A stretch of 64,000 nt of DNA from Botryotinia globosa (GCA_014898425.1 RCSZ01000013.1:558001-622000); one strand, 5' to 3'. Positions 49,601 to 62,599 are shown, counted from the stretch's first letter. Notes: generated from the letters alone by a model not told the origin. A program made the numbers and translations.

Positions 49601-52600
49601 GATTATTTTAAAATACTCAATCTATTCCAATTTTCAAAAAAGTTATATTCAAAATTATTGAAAATATTAAAACAATCAAAAACCTTTTTATATAAAGCTT
49701 TAACTTTTTTTATAATATTTTTAATAAGATTTCTATTAATAAATAATAAAAGCAACTTTAGATTAAATTTTAATTTATATTAATTAATAATCTTATAGAA
49801 TTTTTTATTATCTTTGATTCTATTTATAATATTTTTTTAATAATTATATTTTGCTTATCAAATTATTTTATAAAAGATTTAAATTATTTAAAAAATATCT
49901 TTATCTAAAATATTATATCTATAGAAATAATCCTAATACATTTTCTTACATTTAAAAATCTATCATAATATAGCTTTACCACTTCCTCTATCAAACTTAT
50001 TAATTATATAAATAATAATATTCATTATTATTATAAAATCTATTATATATATTTTGATTATTATTTTATTTATAAAAAAAAAAAAACTAAGAAAATAAAC
50101 TATATTAATATATATTAAATTAAAAAGTTTTTCTAATTTTATCTTTAGAATCCTATAATAATATTATTTTAATAAAATTATACTCTATCCTAAAATAATA
50201 ATGATTTATATTTTATAATCTAAACTATTATATATATTTTCTTTAATAATAATTTTAATAAAAAAGATATTTAAAAAAATAAAATTAATAATATAATTAG
50301 TTCTATATATAAACTTACTAGAGATATTAATAAAATCTATATTATTATTACTAAACCAATATATTAGATTTAAGCTTTTGTATTTAAATTACACTCCTAA
50401 TTCGAATATATAATATTAAATATTAAAATCATTTTCTATCAAATATTAAAATAATAAAATCAAATAGAATATATAATTAATTGTTTTATTATTGTTCGAT
50501 TAGTAATATAAATTAAATATAATATTTCTATTTATATTGATTTAAAAAAGATTTTTATTATATATAAAACAATATTATTATATATATAAATCAATACTTT
50601 TGTATATATATATTATAACCCAAAAGCAATTTAATTCTTTAAAGTTTTTAAGATTCCAGAAATCTATTGGAATATAATAATTATAATTCAAATAGTTTTG
50701 AATCTATATATTAATAATTGTTTAAAATTTCTAAATATATATAATATTGATTTATTAAATATTAAAAACTATAAGAATTATTATATATACAAAAGTGTTT
50801 TTGTTAATATTGATTTAATAAATTTAAAAATTATATTATTGAATTTATTAATTATAAATTTTATTATAAAATTTATTATATTATATTAATATTAACAAAA
50901 TGTTTTTTCTAAATCAAATATATTAAATTTATTAGGGTTTTATATATAACAAAAAATATTCTTATTCTTTTCTTTATTTGTTTTCAAATATAATCTAAAA
51001 ATCCTTATTTAAAGAAAAATAGATATCTAAATTATAATTATAAAAGCTTATATTTAAATTATAATTATAAAAGTTTATATTTGATTTTAAATTAGAATTT
51101 AATTAATAATAAAAATAAATTCAGTTTATTTATATTAAATAATAATAATATTGTATTTATATTTATTAATAAATTTTATAATTAAGATTATAAAAGTATT
51201 AGATATTTCTGTTTTAAGAATTTCAATAAATATATTAATTATTTTATATTAAACCTCCCCTATCTTTTAAATAGTTTTGAGTTTATTCTTAATAAAAAAT
51301 ATTATAATATTATTCTTATATTAAAAGATAGTAAAACATTTGTTATACTTAATTTTAAATAAATTATAAGAATTAATATATTTAAATAATATTATATAAT
51401 TAATATCTGCTAGTTCTTTATATATATCTATTCAATAATTGTAATAAATATAAAGGGGGAGTTGGTTATATTTAGAAAAAAAAGTAGTATTCTTGATAAT
51501 CTGGATTATATCAAGTTATAATATATTTTTTTTTAATTAATCTAAAAGAATTATTGATATTGAAAAAAATGAAAAAATAGATTATTTTAATAAATAAAAT
51601 AATTCAAATAATTCTATTAAAGTATTTGCTAATTCTATAATTAAAGGATTTGATAATAATTAAATACTTTTTTATTTATATAAAGATTTTATTAAAAACA
51701 AAAACCTTATCTATTATAATTATTCTATTATTTAAATTTATAAAGAAAATAGAGACTTCTATAACCATATAATTATATTAAATCTTTAAAATAATTAAAG
51801 ATATAATATTTAATATTTATAATATTTTTTATTAATTATACTCATTATAAAGCAAATTGCAAATATTATTAATTATAAAGATAATAGCTTAATTTATAAC
51901 TATAAATAAAATTATTAGAATATTAATTAAAAAAAGATTTTCAATAATTTCTATAAAATATTATTAAAAAACAAAAATAGAAAATCAATTAAATAAAACT
52001 AAAGATTTACATTTAATAAACAATCTTTAATTCTAATATTAAATATAATTTAAAATAGAATTTCTTCTTGATATAAAACTATAAAAGGTTTTTTCAAATT
52101 GTATATTTCTAAATTTAAAAAGTATATTATTTCTAATATTATTTGTACTATCAAATTTAATTATTTTTATAAAAGTTTTAAAACCAATAATAAATATAAT
52201 ATAAACAAAGGATTAGATACAAATATTAACAAATATAAATAAAATAATAATATTAATAAAAACAATAATAATTACAAAATTAATTACAAAACTAATAAAT
52301 TTTTTTATAAAAATTATATTAAATATATTTATATAAAATATTACAAAAGTATTGAATAATATTATAAGATTTGTAACAATTGTATATTTGTTTTTTATAT
52401 TATATTCAAAAATATCAAATTATTTTTTGATAATATTTAATACATTTAAAATAATATTTTGATTACAACAATCGATTTCAAAAAAAGGAAATATTTAAAT
52501 ATTCATTCTACTTCTTTTTCTTTTAATTATATAAAATTAATTGAAATTAAATAAAAATTATAAATCTAATAGATATATAAATCTAAGATTTAATAATTAT

Positions 52601-52760
52601 AAAAAACAATCTAATATTATAAACCCATTATTCAATAATATTATTATAAAAATAATTATTGAATTAAATAAAAAAGTTTATAAAAAATATAAAGAGTTAA
52701 TTCTATATAATAAAATCAAAAATATAAAGATACCTCGATTTTGGAATGTTGTGTTAATCT
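46670..52760 (-). mobile_element. Full-length Tad-like LINE, copy C
   Basis: This 6.1-kb minus-strand copy is colinear with copy A over its whole length. The 3' triplet tail is at 46,670 and the 5' end AGATTAACACAACATTCC at 52,760. It is flanked by a perfect 15-bp duplication GATCTACTATATAAA (46,655-46,669 and 52,761-52,775). The RT YxDD relic (Y-I-N-N) lies at 48,880-48,891. A purine run on the plus strand at 47,018-47,055 is the 3'-UTR polypyrimidine tract. The plus-strand open frames at 50,698 and 52,541 are antisense. Confidence 0.87.
48240..50900 (-). pseudogene. LINE C ORF2 relic
   Basis: Placed by colinearity with copy A, this holds the endonuclease (about 50,880-50,270) followed by RT (about 49,350-48,740). 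The YxDD box reads Y-I-N-N at 48,891-48,880. Frames are broken throughout. The 63-codon plus-strand frame at 50,698-50,889 is the antisense of the endonuclease start, exactly as at 6,362-6,553 in copy A. Confidence 0.6.
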
Positions 52761-52775
52761 GATCTACTATATAAA

Positions 52776-52984
52776 CTCTATTAGATGATCGTTTTCTAAT
52801 ATTCATCTTTGTTTTATATAGATTTATTCAATATGTATTAATCAAAAAGGAGTTAGTTTTTTATAAATACAGGTTTATAAATATAGAATATTAAAGGTAC
52901 AATAGTTATAATTGAATTAATCACTGAGATTGAATTTAAAGTATAATTTATTCTTATTCAGATTTATTAAATAAAAAGCTTAGA
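52776..52984. other. Spacer between terminal blocks, with mutated hairpin
   Basis: It begins with the rest of terminal block copy 1. Position by position, 52,779-52,801 equals 53,101-53,123 with ten transitions and no other change. The rest is AT-rich and without coding frames. Confidence 0.6.
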
Positions 52985-53123
52985 ACAAAATACCCTTATA
53001 TTCGAAATACAATATTAGGATTGATTTATTTTACTACTAATCTATAAAAGCGTGGAGTGTTTCGAATGTATTCGGAATAATGGATCTATTATATGAACTT
53101 TGTCAGGTGGTCGCCCCCTGACA
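52985..53123. repeat. Terminal repeat block, copy 2, with intact hairpin
   Basis: This block resembles 46,560-46,669 plus 52,776-52,801. It ends in a GC-rich inverted repeat, TGTCAGGTGG, TCG, CCCCCTGACA (53,101-53,123). A TGTCA...TGACA palindrome is a plausible LTR end, here possibly of a minus-strand LTR starting at 53,123. The other end of such an LTR was not found. A hairpin of the same layout ends the insertion in LINE D (24,974-24,990). Confidence 0.6.
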
Positions 53124-53261
53124 TTATAGAATGAAAAGGAATAGTATTAAAATAAAAGGATTTGTTAGAAAAATTGGATTTTTCAAATTTTCGAAGTTTA
53201 TCTGTATATATAAATACTTAAAATAATAAAAATACCTTAATGACATAAGTAGGAATTCTGT

Positions 53262-53313
53262 AGAGTACCCAATCGGGATACGGTGTTTGAGCTGTACTCC
53301 TGATTGGGTACAG
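53262..53313. repeat. GC-rich inverted repeat
   Basis: GTACCCAATCGGGA is followed about 19 bp later by TCCTGATTGGGTAC, its reverse complement with one transition. It lies within an unmutated GC island. It could be an LTR hairpin or the termini of a very small element. Confidence 0.6.
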
Positions 53314-53361
53314 TACACGCACCCCTGGTACAGTAGAAGCACCGTCAAAGTACGACTAATT

Positions 53362-53445
53362 AACCCCTGTAGCTAGCCCCTGTAGTCTCTGTAGTCTGCC
53401 CTTGTAGCAAGCCCCTATAACCTTTATAGCTAGCCTTTATAAGAT
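53362..53445. repeat. Degenerate 12-13-bp GC-rich tandem repeat
   Basis: About six decaying units resemble CCCCTGTAGCTAG: CCCCTGTAGTCT, CCCTTGTAGCAAG, CCCCTATAACC and TTTATAGCTAG. C-to-T changes increase towards the right, so the array grades from unmutated to mutated. Confidence 0.65.
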
Positions 53446-53837
53446 TTATATTATAGGCCTGAAAAATAAAAAAAATAAAAGTTATTTATAGAATTAAAAT
53501 CTAAAATTATTAGTTATCTTTTGAAATAGGTTCTAGCAATGAAAATAATTTATATTTCAAAATTATAATAAAACTTGATTACTAATAAAGCTTCATAATA
53601 TATTATTATTTGCTATATTAAAACCTTTTTCGAAATATGATAAATTTTCTAAATTTAAGATCATTATATAAATATAATCTTATAAACGAATAATTTATAA
53701 TATTCGAAAATTTGAAAATATATATATTAATCTCTGAAATGATATTATATATCGAATTATAGGAATCTGAGACGATTATTATATAAAATATCATTTTTTT
53801 AAAAGAGTTTATATTAATTTTAGAAATTTTTAATAAA
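53446..53837. other. Spacer
   Basis: AT-rich sequence with scattered C and G. No coding frame, repeat partner or motif is visible. It ends at the 9-bp duplication of the next MITE. Confidence 0.4.
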
Positions 53838-53846
53838 ATAATTATA

Positions 53847-54311
53847 CGGTAAATTACTCTAATATCACTAAAAGTCTAATAGATTACTCTCATATTACTA
53901 AAATTAATATCTTTTTACTTTTATACCACTTAGATTCTAATCAAAAAAAGCTAGATTCTATAATAGATTCTAATCTCATATATATAGATTCCATGAATTC
54001 TATAATTTTATTATAGATTCTATAATGATATAATAAAATCTACAATAATATAATGATATAATAAAATCTACAATAATATAATAAAATTATAAAATCTACA
54101 ATAATATAATAAAATTATAAATTCTATAATTATATTTTTATATTAAATATTATATTTAAAATTCTAAAATCTATATATTTATAAATAGAATCTACTATAA
54201 AATCTAACTACTTTTGATTAGAATCTAAATAGTATAAAAGTAAAAAGATATTAATTTTAGTAACATGAGAGTAATTTATTAAGGCTTTAATAGCATCAGA
54301 GTAATTTACCG
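53847..54311. mobile_element. Mutator-type MITE, copy 2
   Basis: This 465-bp element starts CGGTAAATTACTCTAAT and ends with the inverse, CAGAGTAATTTACCG. It is flanked by a perfect 9-bp duplication ATAATTATA (53,838-53,846 and 54,312-54,320). It is the same family as 11,510-12,039 but about 65 bp shorter in the centre. The interior contains a run of ATAATAAAATCTACA-like repeats. No transposase is present. Confidence 0.87.
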
Positions 54312-54434
54312 ATAATTATATTGTAATTTTAATAATATTATTATATTATATAACGATTCAAATATCAATTTAAATATTATTTTATTAAAAGCTTTTTTCA
54401 CTAAATTCTTGATTAACTATGAAACTAGCATTAT

Positions 54435-54612
54435 ATAGGAATTCAAATACAATAGAAATACCACTCTATTAATTTTAACATTATTTGGAAATTCGAGTAT
54501 TATTCAGAATCTCAAATATTATAGAAATATCACTCCATTAATATTAGTACAATTTAGGGGTTTGAGAGTTGTAGAAGTATTACTCCATTAATACTAGTAT
54601 CGTACTTCCACC
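54435..54612. repeat. Imperfect tandem repeat, 51-68-bp units
   Basis: GAAATACCACTCTATTAAT at 54,455, GAAATATCACTCCATTAAT at 54,523 and GAAGTATTACTCCATTAAT at 54,574 start three successive units. The last runs into an unmutated GC stretch with CTTCCACCG near 54,605. No gene is visible around it. Confidence 0.7.
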
Positions 54613-54920
54613 GTTTTATATCCCTGCCTGTGCCGTTAAAATACCTAAAAGTTCCAAGATATTTAAAAGGAATTATAAAAAATAAAATATTATAATAAAA
54701 TAAATAACCTTGATATTCAAAGCTTTTATGATATTGATTATAAAAAAAACATGTATGAATTTATTAGTGGATATATATTTATATTAAAAAATAAATCAAT
54801 TAATTAGAAATCTAAACTATAGATTGTTGTGATGCTTTTTATAATTGAATTAGAATTTATTGTTATAAGTCTGATTATTAAAAAGATTATTTTTATTAAA
54901 AAACTATTATGAAAGTTTAA

Positions 54921-55151
54921 TGTGTGAACAAGGGAATTCACTACGGGAATTCACTTCAAAGGAATGATTCCAATGCAATAAAGGGAATTGTATTGAAAGG
55001 ATTAAGTGAATACAAGATTAATTTTTTTAATAATGCCTATATAAAACCTATTACTTTCCTATTTAGTTAATTTTTTAAATATAATACAATTAGATATATA
55101 GAATCTACATTATATAGATACTATATGTTTTGTATCCTTCTTAAATTAATA
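54921..55151 (+). repeat. 5' LTR of Copia family 1, copy 2
   Basis: It starts TGTGTGAACA and aligns with 9,815-10,033. It carries a short internal duplication, GGGAATTCACT occurring twice. It ends TTAAATTAATA and is followed by ATTAGTAATATCACAG, the conserved post-LTR sequence. Confidence 0.85.
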
Positions 55152-56119
55152 TCAATTAGTAATATCACAGATTATTCAATTAATTATTCGAAATCTTATC
55201 TTTTTATCTTTACTTTTTCAAGTTTATTATCAATATTATAATGATTTGGATAAACAAACTCTACACTAATTCCAAATCAATTGATAAGTAATCCAAACAA
55301 TCTAAATCCGAATAATTTACTCCTAATATTATAAAAGCCTTCAACAATACCATTAATACAAATCAATTTTAAAACCCCAAATTCAATTATAATGATATAA
55401 TTAATACTCTTCCTCTTACTCCTCTTATCAAAAATATAATCTAAAAAAAGAGAATCTAAGAAATACTTTTATCAAAGAAATAGCTCAGAAAAGAAAAAAC
55501 CCAAAAAATATAAAATATAAAAAGAAATCTTAGAATTTTTTTTTTTCAAAAAACGTTTTTATAATCAAATAGTTTTTCAAAGAATTCATGTTTAATGTCG
55601 TAATTGAACACTATCTTAATAATTACCTTCTTTTCAAAACAATTATATATTCGAATATAAAGATTATTAATATATCCCTTTAAAAAATAATTGTATATGA
55701 TTTTGATTTTATTTGATAATTTTTATTTAGAAATGTTAATTAATTGATATTATATAGCTTTTACAAAATCTTATAATATCATAGAATATATATTGATTTT
55801 AATATAAATATTGAGGATATATTTTTTGAAATGTTTTTGTATAAGAAATACTATAATTGAACTACAAAACAATTTATAGAATATTAGATCAATAGAATAC
55901 AATTATTTGTATCCAATAAATAAACCAATCTTCCTATCAGATTTGATATAAAGCTTTAAATCGATTTTTTTATTAATTTTTTTAATAAGCCTCTGGATAA
56001 TAATCCAATTGATCATCTAACTTTACTGAAATCTAACAAAGTTATAAATAATCTAATTGTTCGAAAATCATCTTCCTTCTATAATTCTAGATATATACAA
56101 ATCCTATACAACCTTACAG

Positions 56120-56189
56120 AACAATTTAATAATAATAATAATTCGAATGATTCTAATAATAAAAATAATCAAAACAATAATAAAAATAG

Positions 56190-56221
<32 letters not shown>

Positions 56222-57102
56222 GAAATAATAAAAGCAATAATAATTCTAATCATTTTAATTATAGAAATAATCAAAATCATTATCTTATCAATTTTTCGAA
56301 GATTTATAAGAATAACAATAAGTATAAGAATATTAATAATTCTTTTAATTTAAAAATTTCTATATTTAAAGAACATTATTATAAAGTATTTGTATTATCT
56401 AAGATAATAATAATAGTTTTTTCCATTATATTTTCAAGTATAATTAAAGAATATGATTAAATAAATCTAAATTAATTTCCTAATATATTTCAAAGATTGT
56501 ATATTATAATAATCAATAATTTCGAAGGATTTGACTATCAACAAAATATATTTTTCAAATAGAATAATATTTCTTTCAAAATTTATATCAAAAGTAATTC
56601 TAATATAAATCTTCAAAAGATATTCAATATAATAATTATAGATTTATATTTCCTTTAGTATATAATTCCTTTGAAGATATACAACTGTTAATTATATTAT
56701 ATCAAGGTTTTATTTATATATAATAATATTTCGAAATATTATTTTATAATATATAATCCTTATTCGAATATTTCGGATTTAATTAATTAGATTAAGTAAA
56801 TTATTGATTTTTATCAAAAGATATTTTCAAAACAAATCATATTAATTGAAATGTTTTTTATAAATTAATATTTTTATAATAATAAATCTTTGAATCCTTT
56901 TTTCTGGAAATCTTATAATAAATATATTAATAAATATCCTTTCTCTATATTAGCTAATAAGAATAAAAATAATTGTTATTTTCTTAATTATAAAAAAAAG
57001 ATTATAAATATTATAAATATATCTAAAAAAAAGAAAGATTTATTCAAAACAAACTACTATATCAAATATAACAAATTTGATAACAAGAACTTTACAAAAT
57101 AA
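56120..57102 (+). pseudogene. Copia gag relic with Asn-rich linker and decayed zinc knuckle
   Basis: From about 56,128 the frame that keeps AAT/AAC codons gives long Asn runs, a typical linker of fungal Copia gag. The segment 56,890-57,102 is still open, with NKNKNNCYFLNYKKK followed by KKKDLFKTNYYIKY. The Cys and spacing recall the CxxC...H...C zinc knuckle and the following basic region of this family, with later cysteines lost. The open frame at 56,057-56,353 is mostly an off-frame Ile-rich reading of the same codons. Confidence 0.55.
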
Positions 57103-58211
57103 TATAATCAATTCCTAACTAATATCAAGCAAAAAAACAATCAAAACAATTCAAATAATAATAATAATTATAACAATTATTTTATTGATTAATACTTTAT
57201 TAATATTAATAATTTTGAAAAAATCTTCAAAATATTCTTTATATCAATAAATATCTATAACAATTTATCAATAATAACTAATTTTAATAATATTATAAAT
57301 ATCTATATATTAATAACTAAAATATTTGCTATAAATATTAAATAATATAATAATAATAAATTCCTTAACATTATAATTAATATAAAAACAATTAAAAGAT
57401 TAATTGTTAAATATAAATAATATCTAACATAAAAAAAGATTGAGAATATTGAATATAATAAAACTATTATTAATTAAATAAGAATTCAATTTAATATTAA
57501 AACAATTTCCTTTATTAATTTATTTTATATAAAACTTTTGTTTGAAAATATAAAATAGAATATAATAAAAATTAATATTTTATTTTTATTCTATTTAATA
57601 AATATAAATAAACTCAAATTCAAATATAATAATCTTGAAAATATTGCTATTACATCTAAAAGCATTTATTTTGTATATCAAAGATTTGATTATATATTTT
57701 TATTATAAAAGATTAATATTTAAAACTTAGTCAATTATTCTATTAATAGTGGAGAATGCTATCTTATCGAAATCAAACTATAATAAATTCACTACTGATT
57801 TGAACACTCATTTGCCCACAAGTTCGCTCCGGATACAACAAGGACTTTGAAGCAATCAGATAACTCATAAAGTTTTGTTACCATTATTAGATCTATAACA
57901 AATCACTAAACAGATTCAAGTTTTCTTTATTTAATAAAAACTTCGAATTCAAATATACAATATTTATTAATGTTTTCTATATTAATAGCAATTCTGTTTT
58001 ATATATTATTAATAAAACTTTATATTTTCAAACTATTTGATAATTAAATAATATATGATTGTGAAGTATATATAGAATAAGGTTTATAAATATTAAATCG
58101 ATATATATTGATTTATTAAAATATATTATTTATAACGTAGATATTAATTTTATTAAAAAAGAGTTTTAGTAATATGTTATTTCAATATTTATTCAAACAA
58201 AGATAATCTTT

Positions 58212-58421
58212 GTGAAAACTTATTATTTGATTGATATTATTGAAAGATGTTATATATTATTGTATAGATTTTATAAAATTATTTATAAAGAGATTTGTGA
58301 TTTGGATATTATCAAAGCCTTTGTATTTCAAATAATTATAAAAACTATTAATAATATTGTAAGTATTAAATGGATTAATATTCATTTTATTTATTTTTCA
58401 TATTTTATTTTATTTTATTAA
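58212..58421 (+). pseudogene. Copia integrase C-terminal segment (still open)
   Basis: This 69-codon open stretch is in sense with the element. It reads ICDLDIIKAFVFQIIIKTIN, then NIVSIKW-INIHFIYFSYF. It corresponds to the region of fungal Copia integrases that normally reads ...IA-x-x-D-x-L-V-P-T-L-L-V-F-G-A-Y-P. The homologous part of copy 1 is at about 13,560-13,740. It survives because its codons contain few Gln or Arg residues, not because of selection. Confidence 0.6.
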
Positions 58422-58529
58422 AAATAGTTTTTTGATATCAATTATTTTATAATGAGTAATAACAATTTCAAAGATTATAATAAAGATTTATAAAATTCAG
58501 ATTTATATCAATAAAGTTTTATTATTAAA

Positions 58530-58660
58530 TTGATCAGATTAATCAAATTGATTAGGTTAATCAAATTGATTAAATTGATCAAATTAATTAAATTAATCAA
58601 ATCGATCAAATTGATTAAATCGATTAAATCAATCAAATCAATTAAATCAATTATATTTTA
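58530..58660. repeat. Tandem 9-10-bp repeat in Copia copy 2
   Basis: Around 13 units vary around AAATTGATT or AAATCAATC. Copy 1 has only a short ungrown equivalent near 14,060-14,090, so the array expanded after the copies separated. Confidence 0.75.
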
Positions 58661-60045
58661 AATCATTTTAGTAAGTATAAAATAATTTTATCAAAATCTA
58701 ATAAAATCAAATCATTTGTTCTTAATATATTAATTATATATATTATAAATCCTAAGGAATCTTTTTTGGATTTATTCAAAAACAATTAAATATTTTTACC
58801 GATTTTTTTTATTTATAAATGATTATATTTTAGATTTGAGCTTATATATAAGATCAATATTATAATTATTTTATTATTAATTTCAAGAATTTAATTATAT
58901 ATAAAGGATTTAAGAAAAAGGAGATTAATAGATTGATGATTAAGAGTGTATTTGAGATTATATTATTAATAAATATGTTTTTGGGAATATATATTTTTAA
59001 ATTGCGATTTATTGATGAAATCAAAAATGAAAGAATAGATATTGAGTTTTGTAAATTGAGATTAATTATTCAAATATATAAGATTAATTATTCAAATATA
59101 TAATAATATTAATAAAATAATTGTTTTGATATAATCGCTAATAATTTAATAATTATATTAATATATTTTAGCTTTATTAGTTATAAGTATTCAATAGAAT
59201 AATATAAATATATATTTGAGATATTATTTAGATTTATATTTAATCTATATCAAATCTATATTATATATTTTATATCTATATTTTTAAAAAAATAAATCTT
59301 TTAATCGATATGATTTTATTTATTATTAAACTATTATATAATATTCTGGAAATAGGAAATCATTAATTTAGGATATATTATATTTATTATTACCAGAAAT
59401 TTAAAATATAATAATCTATATATAATTTTTGTTTTCTATATATTAATAATAAAAGGATTGAATTTGATGTTATAGAATTCAAATAAATAATATACTTATT
59501 ATTAAAAATAATATATTTATATAAACTAAGAATAAATAATTTAAACAAATTGACTTTATAATTAAAGATTATAAGAAATTAATTTACAATTATTTATTAA
59601 GATTCAATAATATTACTCTTATATTTCAAAATAATAATATTTATTCTAATCAAAAGAAACAATTTAACAATCTACAATTTGTTTTTATAGAATTTATAAA
59701 TATTTATTAAATATATAGCAAAATTTAAAAGTATATTTCTATATATAATCAATATATTATATAATAAATCTATAAAATATATATTATAATAATATATCAA
59801 TCTAAAGCATTTTTTGATCTTTTAATAACTATATAAATAATATAACTCAATAAAAACAATATCATAATATTGAATAAATATATTAAATAATAAAAAGAGA
59901 ATTTTATCAAAAAATTGAATTATATATTATTTAATCTAAACTTATTCAAAATTATTGTTTTTATTAATATCTTTTTTACGAATAATAAAGATTATTTATT
60001 CTAGATAAACTATATAATTATTATAATAAATAAAAGTAATAATAC

Positions 60046-60208
60046 TGTCGGGATAGAGATCATGTGACCGCACTAGCGCTTGCGCTAGTGCCTCGGCACT
60101 ACAAGTATGAACGGTTTGTAATCCTAGCTTTTAGAACCTTAAGTAATATTATAATAGTGTGAATTATAGTATTATATTATCTTTATTATCTCTATGGTGA
60201 TATTAATA
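60046..60208 (+). repeat. 5' LTR of Copia family 3
   Basis: The first 70 bases are GC-rich and unmutated. They contain the perfect 20-bp palindrome CACTAGCGCTTGCGCTAGTG (60,071-60,090). The end is inferred from the post-LTR sequence shared with family 1, so the 163-bp length is approximate. Confidence 0.65.
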
Positions 60209-61589
60209 TTGATTAGTGATATTATAAATCAGAAGTCTAATATTTTATTTTAAAAGTAATATAGTTTTGGATTAAGGTTGATATTTCTTTGAAAAGATAT
60301 AAATTTTTGTATTAAAATAATATAATTTGATATCTGCTTTTATATAAATAAGAATTATTGATAATATAATAATAGTTTTTATATATTAAATACTAAAACA
60401 ATATAGTTTAATATTAATCAAAACGAGAGTAGTTAGTAATATAATGATAATCTTCAAATTCAATTGTAATTTATATTTTATTTTTCAAGGTAATATAATT
60501 TGAAGAATAAAAACCTATAGTATCAATTCGAGTTTAGCAAAACTCTATATAATTATAACTTTATTAATTTTTAGTAAAGTTATATATATCAATTTATTTA
60601 TTTAAATACTTATTTATTATTTATTAATATAATAGGATAACTTTTATATTTATAATTTTTATAATCCTTTTAAATGAAATATTATAAAAATATAAGTATA
60701 AATGAATTAAATATACTATTGGTTATTATAATCAATATATTTAATAAATTAATTCAAAAAAAAGAAGATTATTCTCTCAATATCAAAAAGAATTTGAATA
60801 TAAAAGAAATCAGAAATTTCTATAAATTCAAATTATACAAATATTAATAATCTATATACTTCGATTAGAAACTATAATTAGATTATTTTATAATATTCGA
60901 ATATTTTATATAAAAGTATTTTCAAATAATTGGTATATATTTTCTATATAAATTTAGATATAAATTATATTTATATAAACTATTTATTGCTAAATATATT
61001 ATATATATAATTCGATTTATATATATAATTTTAATTAATATAATTCAATCAAGATATAGAAAATAAATGAAACAAAAGATTATTGAAATATTTTCGAAAA
61101 AAGATTTTATATTTCAATTAAAGAGTATATAATAAAGAATCGTAAATAAGAATTTATATATATTATAATAAAAACCTGAAATAATTTATACTAATAATTA
61201 ATTTGATTAATCCAAATCTTCGAGTTTTAATCAGTATATTATATTAAAACAAATCATTTATTTATAGATATTATTCTTTATTAATAAAAATAAAAGTATT
61301 AATATTAAACAAAAGATATCAAAACGAAAGGATTTTAAATCCATTGTTTTATTAAAGATTAATTCTATAGATTCGATTATATATAAATTTTATAATTTAA
61401 ATAAACCTATATTTGTTTAATCTATTTAATTCAACTTTAATCTATAAAAAAGATTATTTAATCAATAATTCGATTCTAATTAAAAACAATCTGGATTATT
61501 TTTTCAATAAAACAATCTATTATTATTATAATCCTTATTATTATTATAAAAACAATACCATATAGAAAATAATAAGATTCCTATATAAA

Positions 61590-61760
61590 AAACTAAATAA
61601 TTATATAAAAATCTATTCAATAATAATAATAGTTTTAGTAGAGGTGAAAAAGAAAGAAAAGATAATGGAAATAGAAGAAATAACTTTTTATAAGGAAATT
61701 ATAATAGATATAAAAAAGACAAAAGAAAAATGATATAGAAGAAGAAGGCGATAATAATCT
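61590..61760 (+). pseudogene. Copia family 3 gag basic region
   Basis: The frame reads FNNNNSFSRGEKERKDNGNR, then RNNF and, after one stop at a Gln position, GNYNRYKKDKRK. It is strongly basic and Asn-rich, like the nucleic-acid-binding part of Copia gag. It is less mutated than its surroundings because it is made of purine-rich codons. No zinc-knuckle cysteines are visible. Confidence 0.55.
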
Positions 61761-62599
61761 ATAATATAATTATAGTATTCTGAAAGTTTTTTTATAAAAA
61801 ACTATTAATATTAATAAACTATTAGGAAATCTTATAAAATTCTATAAAAAAACTAATAAATATAATGGGCAAAATAATAATTTTGCTTACAAATATTTCA
61901 TTTTTCTCAATAATTATTAATATATTAATTTATTAGAAAATCTATTATCCAAGGTATTCTTTATTATATTTATTGAAATTATATTCGATTTTTATTATAT
62001 AAATCTTAAAAATATACTGAATATAATATAGGAAATCTATTAATTGATGGAAATAATATTTGAAAGCTTAGAATATAAATATAAGCTTATATAATAATAG
62101 AAAAGTATTATATTGAAGAATATAATAATAAAATCAAAGAATAATAGAAAGTCAATATTTTACTATTTATAATCAATAATAATATAACTTTATCATTTAT
62201 GTAAAGAATTTAGTTTAATAATAAAAACAAATGAATTATTTTATCAAAAAATTATTAATATATGTGTATTTGTATAAATATGCTTTTTAATTTGTTTTTG
62301 TTTTATTAAAGATATTTCAAATCTTTTTAAAAAACTTTGATTAATTATTAAAATATAGAAATAAATTTATTTTAATAAAATAATAATATTTTATATCAGT
62401 TATAAATATTAATATAATTGAAATGGATATAATAAAAGTGTTGAATATAGCGAATAATATTTATTTAAATTTTGAATAAAAAAAATGTTTTGTTTATAAG
62501 AAAGAAAATTTCTAATCAATTTGGTGTAATAAAAAAAATGGGATAAATTATAATGTAAATATAAAAAATAATTTCAAAATATTATTAATAGTTTTAATA

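Larger units (their letters stand above)
54921..60045 (+). mobile_element. Copia family 1, copy 2, interrupted
   Basis: This plus-strand element is colinear with 9,815 to about 15,435. It has a 5' LTR at 54,921-55,151 and gag-pol downstream. It is cut at 60,045, just after the RNase H FANNKDY region (here TNNKDY near 59,981), by the Copia element starting at 60,046. Its 3' part and LTR must lie beyond that insertion, outside the window. It lacks the MITE found in copy 1. Confidence 0.85.

Noticed and set aside
53124..53348. Minus-strand 74-codon open frame over the GC island
   Set aside because: It crosses the GC-rich inverted repeat and then AT-rich sequence, with an abrupt change in composition and no motif. 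It is likely chance.
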